From positions 62,001 to 126,000 of the forward strand of contig NZ_BMML01000024.1 in NCBI RefSeq assembly GCF_014645815.1: a stretch of 64,000 bases of DNA. The letters run 5' to 3'. A program made the translations under genes and the position numbers. Within the stretch, counting starts at the first letter, position 1. The number at the start of each line of letters is the position of its first letter. This DNA comes from Streptomyces fuscichromogenes. GTDB lineage: Bacteria; Actinomycetota; Actinomycetes; Streptomycetales; Streptomycetaceae. Below, piece after piece: positions 50,791-59,122 of this stretch. Below the pieces are notes generated by a model. That model worked only from the letters and a program-made list of their open reading frames with translations, was not told the origin of the DNA and did not search any database.

Positions 50791-51146
50791 GGCCGGTCCT
50801 CCGGCTCGGGCCTGGCCGGCGCGGTGTGCGGGGCGTGCGGCGCGGCCTGGGCGCCGGCCAGCGCGGACTCCAGGTCGGTGATGCGGGCGTCGCGCTCCGC
50901 GAGCTCGGCGCCGAGGCGGCTGAGCGCGTCGTCGACGTCCGCCATGCGGTAGCCGCGCGGGACCTGCGGGAAGCGGAGGCTCTCCACGTCCGCGCGGTTC
51001 ACCGGGCGGTCCGGGGGCAGCGGGTCCTGGAGCCGCTCGGGCGCCACCTCGGGCAGCGGTCCGCTCTCGCCGCCGCTCACCACGGAGAGGGTGACCGCGG
51101 CGACCACGATCGCGAGCGCGACGACCAGGAACAGGAACATAACCAT
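50787..51146 (-). CDS. DivIVA-domain membrane protein
   Basis: 119 residues starting at ATG 51146. One N-terminal membrane helix (VMFLFLVVALAIVVAAVTLS) is followed by a linker and the DivIVA-like module LRFPQVPRGYRMADVDDALS then LGAELAERDARITDLESALA, ending in a Pro/Ala tail. In DivIVA the PRGY..xxVD stretch binds curved membrane and the coil pairs subunits. It is translationally coupled to the glycosylase gene and divergent from the folP-type gene. A role in polar organisation is inference. Confidence 0.85.
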   Translation of the reverse strand: MVMFLFLVVALAIVVAAVTLSVVSGGESGPLPEVAPERLQDPLPPDRPVNRADVESLRFPQVPRGYRMADVDDALSRLGAELAERDARITDLESALAGAQAAPHAPHTAPARPEPEDRP

Positions 51147-51307
51147 CGCGGTGGGCCCCCAGGCTCGATGAAGCTCGGTGCAGCAGCACTCGTCGTGCTC
51201 AGTGTGCTCGGTGTCGAATGTGTCTGCGTCCGATCGTGCCATGCGCGTCCGACAGTTAGGGTCGCAGGCGGTCTTACCGAGGGAATTACTACGAGAGGTC
51301 ACAGGCG

Positions 51308-52168
51308 ATGCTCAGGCTGGGCAGGCGGGAATTCGCGCCGGACGAACCGGTGATCATGGCCATCGTGAACCGGACGCCGGACTCCTTCTACGACCAGGGA
51401 GCCACGTTCCGCGACGAGCCCGCCCTCGCGCGCGTGGAGCAGGCGGTCGCCGAAGGAGCGGCGATCATCGACATCGGCGGGGTGAAGGCCGGGCCCGGCG
51501 AGGAGGTCACCGCCGAGGAGGAGGCGCGGCGCGTCCTCGGGTTCGTCTCGGAGGTGCGCAGGCGTTTCCCGGACGTCGTGATCAGCGTGGACACCTGGCG
51601 GGCGACAGTCGGGGAGGCCGCCTGCGAGGCCGGGGCGGATCTGCTGAACGACGCGTGGGGCGGGGTCGACCCGGGGCTGGCGGAGGTCGCGGCGCGGTAC
51701 CGGGTGGGGCTGGTGTGCACCCATGCGGGCGGGGCCGAGCCCCGGACGCGGCCGCACCGGGTGACGTACGACGATGTGGTCGCCGACATTCTGCGGGTGA
51801 CCCTGGGGCTGGCCGAGCGGGCCGTCGCGCTGGGGGTGCCTCGGGAGTCGGTGCTGATCGATCCCGGGCACGACTTCGGCAAGAACACCCGGCACAGCCT
51901 GGAGGCGACGCGGCGGCTCGGGGAGATGGTCGAGACGGGGTGGCCGGTGCTGGTCTCCCTGTCCAACAAGGACTTCGTGGGCGAGACCCTGGACCGGCCG
52001 CTGAAGGAACGGGTGATCGGGACGCTGGCGACGACGGCGGTGTCGGCCTGGCTGGGGGCGCAGGTGTACCGGGTCCATGAGGTCGCCGAGACGCGGCAGG
52101 TACTGGACATGGTGGCGTCGATCGCCGGGCACCGGCCTCCGGCGGTGGCCCGGCGGGGGCTGGCGTAG
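51308..52168 (+). CDS. folP2: Dihydropteroate synthase-like protein (FolP2 type)
   Basis: 286 residues starting at ATG 51308. A TIM barrel with VIMAIVNRTPDSFYDQG, IIDIGGVKAGPGEEV, VISVDTWRATVGEAACEAGA and LIDPGHDFGKNTRHSLE is clearly of the DHPS family. The canonical NVTPDSFSDGG reads NRTPDSFYDQG and the DIGGESTRPG loop reads DIGGVKAGPG. These are the features of the second paralogue, FolP2, which in mycobacteria lacks DHPS activity. The true function is unsettled. Confidence 0.9.
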   Translation: MLRLGRREFAPDEPVIMAIVNRTPDSFYDQGATFRDEPALARVEQAVAEGAAIIDIGGVKAGPGEEVTAEEEARRVLGFVSEVRRRFPDVVISVDTWRATVGEAACEAGADLLNDAWGGVDPGLAEVAARYRVGLVCTHAGGAEPRTRPHRVTYDDVVADILRVTLGLAERAVALGVPRESVLIDPGHDFGKNTRHSLEATRRLGEMVETGWPVLVSLSNKDFVGETLDRPLKERVIGTLATTAVSAWLGAQVYRVHEVAETRQVLDMVASIAGHRPPAVARRGLA

Positions 52169-52172
52169 CACC

Positions 52173-52191
52173 CCGGGGGCTCCGCCCCCGG
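52173..52191 (+). terminator. GC hairpin after the folP2-type gene
   Basis: CCGGGGGC-TCC-GCCCCCGG, beginning 5 nt after the stop. A very common Streptomyces gene-end hairpin. Confidence 0.8.
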
Positions 52192-52225
52192 ACCCCCGAC
52201 TCCCTCGCCCACCCACCACCCGACT

Positions 52226-52348
52226 CGGTCAGCCGAAAGGCGCACGGCGCACGGACCGCCCCGGTCAGTCGAGAAGTGCATGGATCGGATCGGCAGGACG
52301 GGAGCCGGAAAGTGTGCGGACCGGCTCGGTGGGTCGAGGAGTGCATGG
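52226..52348. repeat. Three imperfect 22-bp repeats between convergent genes
   Basis: CGGTCAGCCGAAAGGCGCAC (52226), CGGTCAGTCGAGAAGTGCAT (52262) and CGGTGGGTCGAGGAGTGCAT (52327) are diverged copies of one unit. The surrounding 270 bp has no gene. Confidence 0.5.
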
Positions 52349-52440
52349 GCCGGCCCGGTCGGGCGGGCGCGGTCACAGGAGCCCTCGACCCCCGCCTCTC
52401 GGCAGAGCGAGTTGGGTGGGCGGGCGGGAAACTGCCGGTC

Positions 52441-53199
52441 CTAGCGGGCCGCTTCCTTCGAGACCAGGCCCACGGCCTCCTCCACGTCGTCCGTGACGTG
52501 GAAGAGCAGGAGGTCCTTCTCGGCCGCCTTGCCCTGGGCGACCAGCGTGTTGTGCAGCCAGTCGACCAGGCCGCCCCAGTACGCGCTGCCGAACAGGACG
52601 ATCGGGAAGCGGGTGACCTTCTGGGTCTGGACGAGGGTGAGCGCCTCGAAGAGTTCGTCGAGGGTGCCGAGGCCGCCGGGCAGGACCACGAAGCCCTGTG
52701 CGTACTTGACGAACATCATCTTCCGCACGAAGAAGTAACGGAAGTTGAGGCCGATGTCGACGTACGGGTTGAGGCCCTGTTCGAAGGGGAGCTCGATGCC
52801 GAGGCCGACCGAGACCCCGCCCGCTTCGAGGGCGCCCTTGTTCGCCGCCTCCATGGCGCCGGGCCCGCCGCCCGTGATGACCGCCCAGCCGGCCTCCACC
52901 AGGCCGCGGCCCAGCTTCACGCCGGCGTCGTACTCGGCCGAGTCGACCGGCGTCCGTGCGGAGCCGAACACGCTGATCGCGGGCGGCAGTTCGGCGAGCG
53001 TGCCGAAGCCCTCGATGAACTCCGACTGGATGCGCAGCACCCGCCAGGGGTCGGTGTGGACCCAGTCGGAGGGGCCGCCCGCGTCCAGGAGGCGCTGGTC
53101 CGTCGTGCTCGCGGTCACCTGGCCGCGCCGTCGGAGGACCGGTCCCAGGCGCTGCTCGTCCGGCGGCACCTTCTTCCCCTCGGGATTCCCGGTAGCCAT
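52441..53199 (-). CDS. LOG-family (TIGR00730) Rossmann-fold nucleotide 5'-monophosphate phosphoribohydrolase
   Basis: 252 residues starting at ATG 53199. The conserved order is SVFGSARTP, WAVITGGGPGAMEAANKGA, and VVLPGGLGTLDELFEALTL with the PGGxGTxxE active-site motif. It removes the base from cytokinin-like or purine nucleotide 5'-monophosphates. An N-terminal extension of about 70 residues (PDEQRLGPVLRRRGQV) is longer than in plant LOG proteins but usual in actinobacteria. Confidence 0.92.
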   Translation of the reverse strand: MATGNPEGKKVPPDEQRLGPVLRRRGQVTASTTDQRLLDAGGPSDWVHTDPWRVLRIQSEFIEGFGTLAELPPAISVFGSARTPVDSAEYDAGVKLGRGLVEAGWAVITGGGPGAMEAANKGALEAGGVSVGLGIELPFEQGLNPYVDIGLNFRYFFVRKMMFVKYAQGFVVLPGGLGTLDELFEALTLVQTQKVTRFPIVLFGSAYWGGLVDWLHNTLVAQGKAAEKDLLLFHVTDDVEEAVGLVSKEAAR

Positions 53200-53303
53200 A
53201 TGTGCGCTCCCTCCGCTTGCAGGTGTATCCGCCCCAGCGTAGATCCGCGTGGGTTACAGGCGCGGGACGTCGGCATGTCCGGTGCGAAGCGCCGCCGTGC
53301 GGC

Positions 53304-54383
53304 TCAGGCGGTCAGCCAGCTGCGCAGCCGCTCCTCACCCGCCAGGATCTTTGCGGTTTCCACCCTTTCGTCCCGCTTGTGCGCCAAGTGCGGGTTGCCG
53401 GGGCCGTAGTTCACCGCGGGGACCCCGAGGGACGAGAAGCGGGAGACGTCGGTCCAGCCGTACTTGGGCATCGGCGTGCCGCCGACCGCCTCGATGAAGG
53501 CGGCCGCGGCCGGGTGGGACAGGCCGGGCAGCGCGCCGGGACTGTGGTCGTCGACCACGAACTCCTCGACCCCGCAGTCGGCGAAGACCTCGCGCACGTG
53601 GGCGACGGCCTCGGCCTCGGAACGGTCGGGGGCGTACCGGAAGTTGACGGTGACCACGCACGCGTCGGGGATGACGTTGCCCGCCACCCCGCCCGCGATG
53701 CCGACCGCGTTGAGGCCCTCGCGGTACTCCAGGCCGTCGATGACCGGGTAGCGCGGTTCGTAGGCGGCGAGGCGGGCCAGGATCGGGGCGGCCGCGTGGA
53801 CGGCGTTGGCGCCCATCCAGGAGCGCGCCGAGTGGGCCCGCTCCCCGGAGGTCTTCAGCAGGACCCGCAGGGTGCCCTGGCAGCCGCCCTCGACCTCGCC
53901 GTTCGACGGCTCCAGCAGGACCGCGAAGTCGCCCGCCAGCCACTCGGGACGGGCCTCGGCGATGTGCTTGAGGCCGTTGAGGTCGGCGGCGACCTCCTCG
54001 TTGTCGTAGAAGACGAAGGTCAGGTCGCGGTTGGGGGCCGGGACGGTGGCCGCGATGCGCAGCTGCACCGCGACGCCCGACTTCATGTCACAGGTGCCGC
54101 AGCCCCACAGCACACCGTCCTCGTCGAGGCGGGAGGGCACGTTCTCCGCGATGGGGACGGTGTCGATGTGGCCGGCCAGGATCACGCGCTCGGGGCGGCC
54201 GAGGTCGGTCCGGGCGATCACGTTGTTGCCGTACCGGTCGACCGTCAGGTGCGGCAGGGCGCGCAGCGCGCTCTCGATCGCGTCCGCGAGCGGCTTCTCG
54301 GTGCCGCTCTCGGAGGGGAGGTCGACGAGCCGCGCGGTGAGCGCGGCGGCGTCCAGCGTGAGGTCAATCGAGGTGTCGGCCAT
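53304..54383 (-). CDS. dapE: Succinyl-diaminopimelate desuccinylase
   Basis: 359 residues starting at ATG 54383. An M20 zinc aminoacylase with ILAGHIDTVP (first metal His-x-Asp), GCGTCDMKSGVAVQL (bridging Asp), FVFYDNEEVAADLNG (catalytic Glu pair) and HKRDERVETAKI (final His). It removes succinate in the lysine/diaminopimelate pathway for the cell wall. dapC lies 3 kb away, also leftward. The last visible step Glu and His are intact. Confidence 0.95.
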   Translation of the reverse strand: MADTSIDLTLDAAALTARLVDLPSESGTEKPLADAIESALRALPHLTVDRYGNNVIARTDLGRPERVILAGHIDTVPIAENVPSRLDEDGVLWGCGTCDMKSGVAVQLRIAATVPAPNRDLTFVFYDNEEVAADLNGLKHIAEARPEWLAGDFAVLLEPSNGEVEGGCQGTLRVLLKTSGERAHSARSWMGANAVHAAAPILARLAAYEPRYPVIDGLEYREGLNAVGIAGGVAGNVIPDACVVTVNFRYAPDRSEAEAVAHVREVFADCGVEEFVVDDHSPGALPGLSHPAAAAFIEAVGGTPMPKYGWTDVSRFSSLGVPAVNYGPGNPHLAHKRDERVETAKILAGEERLRSWLTA

Positions 54384-54476
54384 GCGCTCGACCCTAGCGC
54401 GCGCCATCCCGCGGTCGGGTTCACAGGCTTGTGGACCCGGGGGTGATCGACTCGTACTCTCCAGTATGTTGTACGC

Positions 54477-55505
54477 GTGCCAGAGCCGTCCCCCATCCGC
54501 CCCAAGCGTCGCGGCCGCATCCTGCGTTTCGTGTCGGGCTTGGTCATCCTGTGCGCCGTCGCGGCCTACCTCGTCGTCCAGTACGTCACCGGCGGCGGTG
54601 GCGCCGAGGGCTGCAAGGTCGTCTCGGGCAGAGACGACGGCGAGTCGTACGAGTTCACGCCCCAGCAGGCGGTGAACGCGGCGACGATCGCCGCCGTCGG
54701 TACCGGCCGCGGCATGTCCGAGCGGGCGGTGGCCATCGCCCTGGCCACCGCGATCCAGGAGTCGGGGCTGCTCAACATCGAGCACGGCGACCGGGACTCG
54801 CTGGGCCTGTTCCAGCAGCGGTCCTCGCAGGGCTGGGGCACCCCGAAGCAGATCCTGGACCCGGCGTACGCGGCGGGCATGTTCTACGCCCACCTGGCCA
54901 AGGTGCCGCACTACGAGACCCTGCCGCTGACGGTGGCCGCGCAGCGCGTGCAGCGCAGCGGCTACCCGGAGGCGTACGCCAAGCACGAGACCGACGCCAC
55001 ACTGCTCGCGGCGGCCCTGACCGGGCAGGCGGCGGCCACGCTGACCTGCGACGGGCGTCCGGCCGCCACCACCGCGGGCACGGGCACGCAGGCGGCCACG
55101 ACGGTGACGGGCACCGGTACGGACGCGGTACGGACCGCGCTCGTACGGGACTTCGGGCGGGACGCGGTCGAGGAGGCCGCCGCGGAGGTGAGCGGCTCGT
55201 CCGCGAGCTCGCCGGCACCGACGCCGAGCGTGACCGCCACGGCACACGGGCGGACCGTGACGGTGCCGGTGCCGGAGGGGAAGAAGAAGGACAAGTCGGG
55301 CCGCACCGAGAGCGAGCGGGGCTGGCAGCTGGCGCACTGGGCGGTGGCCAACTCGTCGGCGCTGCACATCCAGCGGGTGTCGTACGCGGGCCGGGAGTGG
55401 GCCGCCGGGAGCACGGACAGCCAGTGGGAGACGGCGTCCGGCACGCAGAGCACGGGCGGGGCGGAGAAGTCCGCGGGCTCGGTACGGATCGTGACCGGGC
55501 AGTAG
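54477..55505 (+). CDS. Membrane-anchored lysozyme-like (transglycosylase-fold) protein
   Basis: 342 residues starting at GTG 54477. After a short basic stretch comes one membrane helix (FVSGLVILCAVAAYLVVQYV); the rest is outside. VAIALATAIQESGLLNIEHG then DRDSLGLFQQRSSQGWGTPK, with the QESG glutamate, matches the lysozyme-like fold seen in transglycosylase and phage tail-lysin domains. A Thr/Ala/Gly-rich linker and a C-terminal domain (ESERGWQLAHWAVANSSALH) follow. It has often been mislabelled a heavy-metal transporter. Peptidoglycan cleavage is inferred. TATGTT lies 6 nt before the start, so a leaderless transcript is possible. Confidence 0.75.
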   Translation: MPEPSPIRPKRRGRILRFVSGLVILCAVAAYLVVQYVTGGGGAEGCKVVSGRDDGESYEFTPQQAVNAATIAAVGTGRGMSERAVAIALATAIQESGLLNIEHGDRDSLGLFQQRSSQGWGTPKQILDPAYAAGMFYAHLAKVPHYETLPLTVAAQRVQRSGYPEAYAKHETDATLLAAALTGQAAATLTCDGRPAATTAGTGTQAATTVTGTGTDAVRTALVRDFGRDAVEEAAAEVSGSSASSPAPTPSVTATAHGRTVTVPVPEGKKKDKSGRTESERGWQLAHWAVANSSALHIQRVSYAGREWAAGSTDSQWETASGTQSTGGAEKSAGSVRIVTGQ

Positions 55506-55776
55506 TTCGGAGGTTCCCTCCGGCGGGTCAGCCGGGGCGCGACGCATCCGTGCCGTGCGCAGGTTTTCGCACGGCCGCTCGCGCATGCGGGAAATCCCTT
55601 GGGGGCACCGGGCCGTAAGGATTCTGCGGGAGCTTCGGCAGGGCACCGTTCGCCCGCTTTTCTCCACACCCGATAATGCGATGCGTTATCAATTCTTTAC
55701 CTTGCGTCTCCGCAACCTTCGCGGGCTTCGAGCGGTAGTCACGGCGATCACGTTCCCTCCCGTCGAATGGAGCATC

Positions 55777-56163
55777 ATGTCCCTCCCTCTGACCCGCCGG
55801 ATCGCCCGTGCCGCGCTGCTCGTCGCAGCGGGAGCGGCTGCCGGGGTCGGTGCGGCCGGCTCCGCCGGCGCGGCCCCGACTCTGCCGGCCACCCCGAACC
55901 TGGGCGGTCTGACCGCGCTGGACGGGGCGACCGTCGGCCATACCGCCGAGGGTGCGGCGCAGAACGTCACCGGGGTGGTCGGCCACACCGGCGGCAAGGC
56001 GGTCAAGAAGGCGACGCCGGCGGTGCAGCGCACCGCGGGCGAGGCGGCGGGCTCCGCCGGTGGGCTGCTGGGTGACACGGCGTCCACCGCGACGAAGGGC
56101 GGGCTGCCGACGGAGGGGCTCGCCAAGGGTGGGCTGCCGGTCAAGGGGCTGCCGCTGGGGTGA
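55777..56163 (+). CDS. Small secreted Gly/Ala/Thr-rich protein, 128 residues
   Basis: It starts at ATG 55777 with TGGAG upstream. A signal peptide (LTRRIARAALLVAAGAAAGV) with cleavage near AGSAGAAPT is followed by a low-complexity mature part rich in Gly, Thr, Ala and Lys. No Cys and no recognised domain. A strong hairpin ends the transcript 18 nt after the stop. Conserved Streptomyces relatives are wrongly labelled ATP-binding; I see no ATP site. Confidence 0.75.
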   Translation: MSLPLTRRIARAALLVAAGAAAGVGAAGSAGAAPTLPATPNLGGLTALDGATVGHTAEGAAQNVTGVVGHTGGKAVKKATPAVQRTAGEAAGSAGGLLGDTASTATKGGLPTEGLAKGGLPVKGLPLG

Positions 56164-56181
56164 GTCGCCCAGCCGCCGCTC

Positions 56182-56215
56182 GGAAGGGACCCGGGGTTCT
56201 CCCCGGGTCCCTTCC
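56182..56215 (+). terminator. Perfect 15-bp hairpin after the small secreted protein gene
   Basis: GGAAGGGACCCGGGG, loop TTCT, exact complement. It lies between convergent genes and could stop both. Confidence 0.85.
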
Positions 56216-56236
56216 GTTGTGCTTCGGCTGCGGGCC

Positions 56237-56280
56237 GGTGGGGGCTGGTCGCGCAGTTCCCCGCGCCCCTTGCGGGGCGC
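56237..56280 (-). repeat. Dispersed intergenic element, copy
   Basis: GGTGGGGGCTGGTCGCGCAG then TTCCCCGCGCCCCTTGCGGGGC, the reverse-complement orientation of the 27-kb copy. Confidence 0.82.
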
Positions 56281-56291
56281 TTCGCGGGGCC

Positions 56292-57386
56292 CTACGAAAG
56301 CCGCTGCACCGCCGCCCGGACGCGTTCGTCCGTCGCCGTCAGGGCGACGCGTACGAAGTTCTGGCCGGCCTCGCCGTAGAAGTCGCCGGGGGCCACCAGG
56401 ATGCCCAGGTCCGCCAGGTGGGACACCGTCTGCCAGCAGGACTCGCCCCTGGTCGCCCACAGGTAGAGGCTCGCCTCGCTGTGTTCGATGCGGAAGCCGT
56501 GGCCGAGGAGGGCCTCGCGCAGCAGGCCCCGGCGGGCGGCGTAGCGCTCCCGCTGCTCGTGGACATGGGTGTCGTCGGACAGGGCCGCCACCACCGCCGC
56601 CTGGGTCGGGGCCGACGTCATCATGCCGCCGTGCTTGCGGATCTCCAGGAGGGGGCCGAGGACCGCCGGGTCACCGGCCAGGAAGGCCGCGCGGTAGCCG
56701 GCGAGGTTGGAGCGCTTGGAGAGGGAGTGGACGGCGACGATGCCGTCGTACGAGCCGCCGTTGACGTCCGGGTGCAGGACCGAGACCGGGTCGGCCTCCC
56801 AGCCCAGTTCGAGGTAGCACTCGTCGGAGAAGAGCAGCACGCCGTGCGCGCGGGCCCAGGCGACGATCTCCGTGAGCTCCTGCCGGGACAGGACCTTGCC
56901 CGTCGGGTTGGACGGGGAGTTGAGCCAGAGCAGCTTCAGGCCGGCCGGGTCGAGGTCGCGCGGGTCGTCGTAGACCTCGTACCCGGCGCGGGCGAGGCGG
57001 GCGCCGACCTCGTAGGTGGGGTACGCGAGGCGCGGGTGGGCCACCCTGTCGCCGGGGCCGAGACCCAGCTGGGTGGGGAGCCAGGCGACGAGTTCCTTGG
57101 AGCCGACGATCGGCAGCACATGGCGGTGGGTGACGTCGCGGGCGCCGAGGCGGCGGGTGAGCCAGCCGGTGATCGCGTCGCGCAGCGCCGGGGTGCCCCA
57201 GACCGTGGGGTAGCCGGGCGAGTCGGCCGCGTCGATCAGGGCCTTCTGGATCAGGTCGGGGACCGGGTCCACCGGGGTGCCGACCGACAGGTCGACGATG
57301 CCGTCCGGGTGTGCCGCAGCCGTCTTCTTGTACGGTTCCAGCTTGTCCCAGGGGAAGGTGGGCAGACGGTCGGAGACTGCGGACAC
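56292..57386 (-). CDS. dapC: Succinyldiaminopimelate transaminase
   Basis: 364 residues starting at GTG 57386 with AAGGAA upstream. A fold-type I aminotransferase: VDLSVGTPVDPVPDLIQKAL, PIVGSKELVAWLP, LLWLNSPSNPTGKVLS, VLLFSDECYLELGW, and the PLP Lys in VHSLSKRSNLAGYR, with FVRVALTATDERV at the end. It makes N-succinyl-diaminopimelate from the keto acid, two steps before DapE's product. It follows the ferredoxin gene by 160 bp on the same strand. Confidence 0.94.
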   Translation of the reverse strand: MSAVSDRLPTFPWDKLEPYKKTAAAHPDGIVDLSVGTPVDPVPDLIQKALIDAADSPGYPTVWGTPALRDAITGWLTRRLGARDVTHRHVLPIVGSKELVAWLPTQLGLGPGDRVAHPRLAYPTYEVGARLARAGYEVYDDPRDLDPAGLKLLWLNSPSNPTGKVLSRQELTEIVAWARAHGVLLFSDECYLELGWEADPVSVLHPDVNGGSYDGIVAVHSLSKRSNLAGYRAAFLAGDPAVLGPLLEIRKHGGMMTSAPTQAAVVAALSDDTHVHEQRERYAARRGLLREALLGHGFRIEHSEASLYLWATRGESCWQTVSHLADLGILVAPGDFYGEAGQNFVRVALTATDERVRAAVQRLS

Positions 57387-57455
57387 GGTTCCTTGCTCAC
57401 TTTCTTCGGTACGACCGGTACGACTGGTACGTCCGGTGCATCCGGTACGGCAAAC

Positions 57456-57509
57456 GCCTCGGTCCCGCAGGCGCTGATCGGGCGTGATCAGGCCGTACGG
57501 GACCGAGGC
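57456..57509. promoter_or_regulatory. Large stem-loop between ferredoxin and dapC genes
   Basis: GCCTCGGTCCCG (57456-57467) pairs exactly with 57498-57509; the 30-nt loop has its own CTGATC/GATCAG stem. It lies 70 nt upstream of dapC, within the probable fdx-dapC transcript, and may end or pause transcription. Just to its left, a run of GGTACG/GGTGCA-type 9-bp repeats covers 57408-57450. Confidence 0.5.
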
Positions 57510-57546
57510 GGCACGGTCTTGCGGCGGGGCCGCGCCGGTGCGGGTG

Positions 57547-57873
57547 TTACTCGGCCTCGGCCTGCGGGGGCAGCGCGGCGATGAAGGGGTGGTCGCGCTC
57601 GATGAGACCCAGCTTGCTGGCGCCGCCCGGGGAGCCGAGGTCGTCGAAGAACTCGACGTTGGCCTTGTAGTAGTCCTTCCACTCCTCCGGAGTGTCGTCC
57701 TCGTAGAAGATCGCCTCGACCGGGCAGACCGGCTCACAGGCGCCACAGTCGACGCATTCGTCCGGGTGGATGTACAAGGACCGCTGGCCCTCGTAGATGC
57801 AGTCGACCGGGCACTCCTCGATGCACGCCTTGTCCTTCACGTCGACACAAGGCTGCGCGATGACGTAGGTCAC
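57547..57873 (-). CDS. fdxC: 7Fe ferredoxin
   Basis: 108 residues starting at ATG 57873. CVDVKDKACIEECPVDCIYE supplies the 3Fe and part of the 4Fe cluster ligands; CVDCGACEPVCPVEAI supplies the rest. The pattern C-x7-C-x3-C-P and CxxCxxCxxxCP is the seven-iron bacterial type, with the long C-terminal extension (WKDYYKANVEFFDDLGSPGG) of actinobacterial members. It carries electrons in the cytoplasm, for example to cytochromes P450. The position next to dapC is shared with mycobacteria. Confidence 0.95.
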   Translation of the reverse strand: MTYVIAQPCVDVKDKACIEECPVDCIYEGQRSLYIHPDECVDCGACEPVCPVEAIFYEDDTPEEWKDYYKANVEFFDDLGSPGGASKLGLIERDHPFIAALPPQAEAE

Positions 57874-58013
57874 GCTGTCGTTCCTCCTCGATTGGGCGCC
57901 GGCGGGCCTCCGTAGGCTCCGCCGCCTGGCGCGCGGGAGCGCGGCGTCGTCGATGCCCGCCCCTAGTATCTCCGTTCCGGGGCATGATCCGAACAGGAGG
58001 GGTGAACTGACCA

Positions 58014-59072
58014 GTGGAAATCTCTGCCACAGGACGCTTCGAGGTCCGTATCACCGCTGCTGACGTGGGCAAACGGGTCTCTGTGCGCCGTTTGACCGGA
58101 AATGGCGTCACCACGGAGAAGTTCACCGACACGGTGGGTGTTCTCACATCATGGGACGACGACGGCATGCTGACGATCACCCGGCGGGACGGGGAGACAG
58201 TCCGGATGGCGGAGTCCGCACTGGTGGCGGCGAAGGTGGTGCCGGCCGCTCCGGCCCGCCGCCGGGGACCCGCGGCGACCTACCGGGAACTCGCGCGTGT
58301 CGCCGCGCGCGGCTGGCGGCCGGTGGAGAGCGAGCCGCTCGGCGAGTGGGAGCTGCGGGCCGCCGCGGGGTTCACGCGGCGGGCCAACAGCGTGCTGCCG
58401 CTCGGTGATCCCGGGCTGCCGCTGGACGCGGCGCTGGCGGCGGTACGGCGGTGGTACGGCGAGCGGGGGCTGCCCGCGTACGTGCAGACCGCGACCGGCG
58501 CCGAGGGCACCCAGGAGCTGCTCTGCGCGGAGCTGGAGCGGCGCGGCTGGGTGCGCGAGGTGAGCGCCGAGCTGTGGACCGGGGCGCTGGCGCCGGTGGC
58601 GGACCGGGCCGAGGGAGCCGGTGTGCTGCTCTCCCGGGAGGCCGGCGAGAACTGGCTGGCGCGGTACCAGCGCAAGGGCGTGAGCGAGGTGGCGGCGAAG
58701 GTGCTGGGAGGGGGGTCCCAACGCTCGGGCGAAGCCGAGAGCGGGGCAGGGCCGTCCGTGTGGTTCGCGACCGTGCCCGCCGACCCCGGCGAGGCCTCCG
58801 GAGCCGTCCCCGCGGCCATCGGGCGGCTGGTGGTGGACGGACGCTGGGCCGGGTTCGCCGCCGTGGAGGTGGATCCGGGGCTACGGCGGCGGGGGCTGGC
58901 CACCGAGGTCATGGCCGCGCTCGCGCGCCGGGCGCTGGCGGAGGGCGCGTCGGCGGCCTGGCTCCAGGTGGAGACGGACAACGAGGGGGCGCGGGCGCTG
59001 TACGGGCGGCTGGGCTTCACGGCGCATCACACGTACCACCACTACCGGGCGCCGGAGGCGGACGGCTCCTGA
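58014..59072 (+). CDS. GNAT-family N-acetyltransferase with N-terminal SH3-like barrel
   Basis: 352 residues starting at GTG 58014 with AGGAGGGGTG upstream. Residues 1-75 (RFEVRITAADVGKRVSVRRL; VGVLTSWDDDGMLTITRRDG) look like a small beta barrel. The GNAT fold lies in the C-terminal third, VEVDPGLRRRGLATEVMAAL (acetyl-CoA loop) and VETDNEGARALYGRLGFTAH. The mycobacterial homologue I recall is of the same split layout. Substrate unknown. The SirB1-like gene follows 50 bp downstream. Confidence 0.88.
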   Translation: MEISATGRFEVRITAADVGKRVSVRRLTGNGVTTEKFTDTVGVLTSWDDDGMLTITRRDGETVRMAESALVAAKVVPAAPARRRGPAATYRELARVAARGWRPVESEPLGEWELRAAAGFTRRANSVLPLGDPGLPLDAALAAVRRWYGERGLPAYVQTATGAEGTQELLCAELERRGWVREVSAELWTGALAPVADRAEGAGVLLSREAGENWLARYQRKGVSEVAAKVLGGGSQRSGEAESGAGPSVWFATVPADPGEASGAVPAAIGRLVVDGRWAGFAAVEVDPGLRRRGLATEVMAALARRALAEGASAAWLQVETDNEGARALYGRLGFTAHHTYHHYRAPEADGS

Positions 59073-59122
59073 ATCCCGGAGACGAGACGGTACCGATCAT
59101 TCCGAAGGGGCACGAGAGAGCT

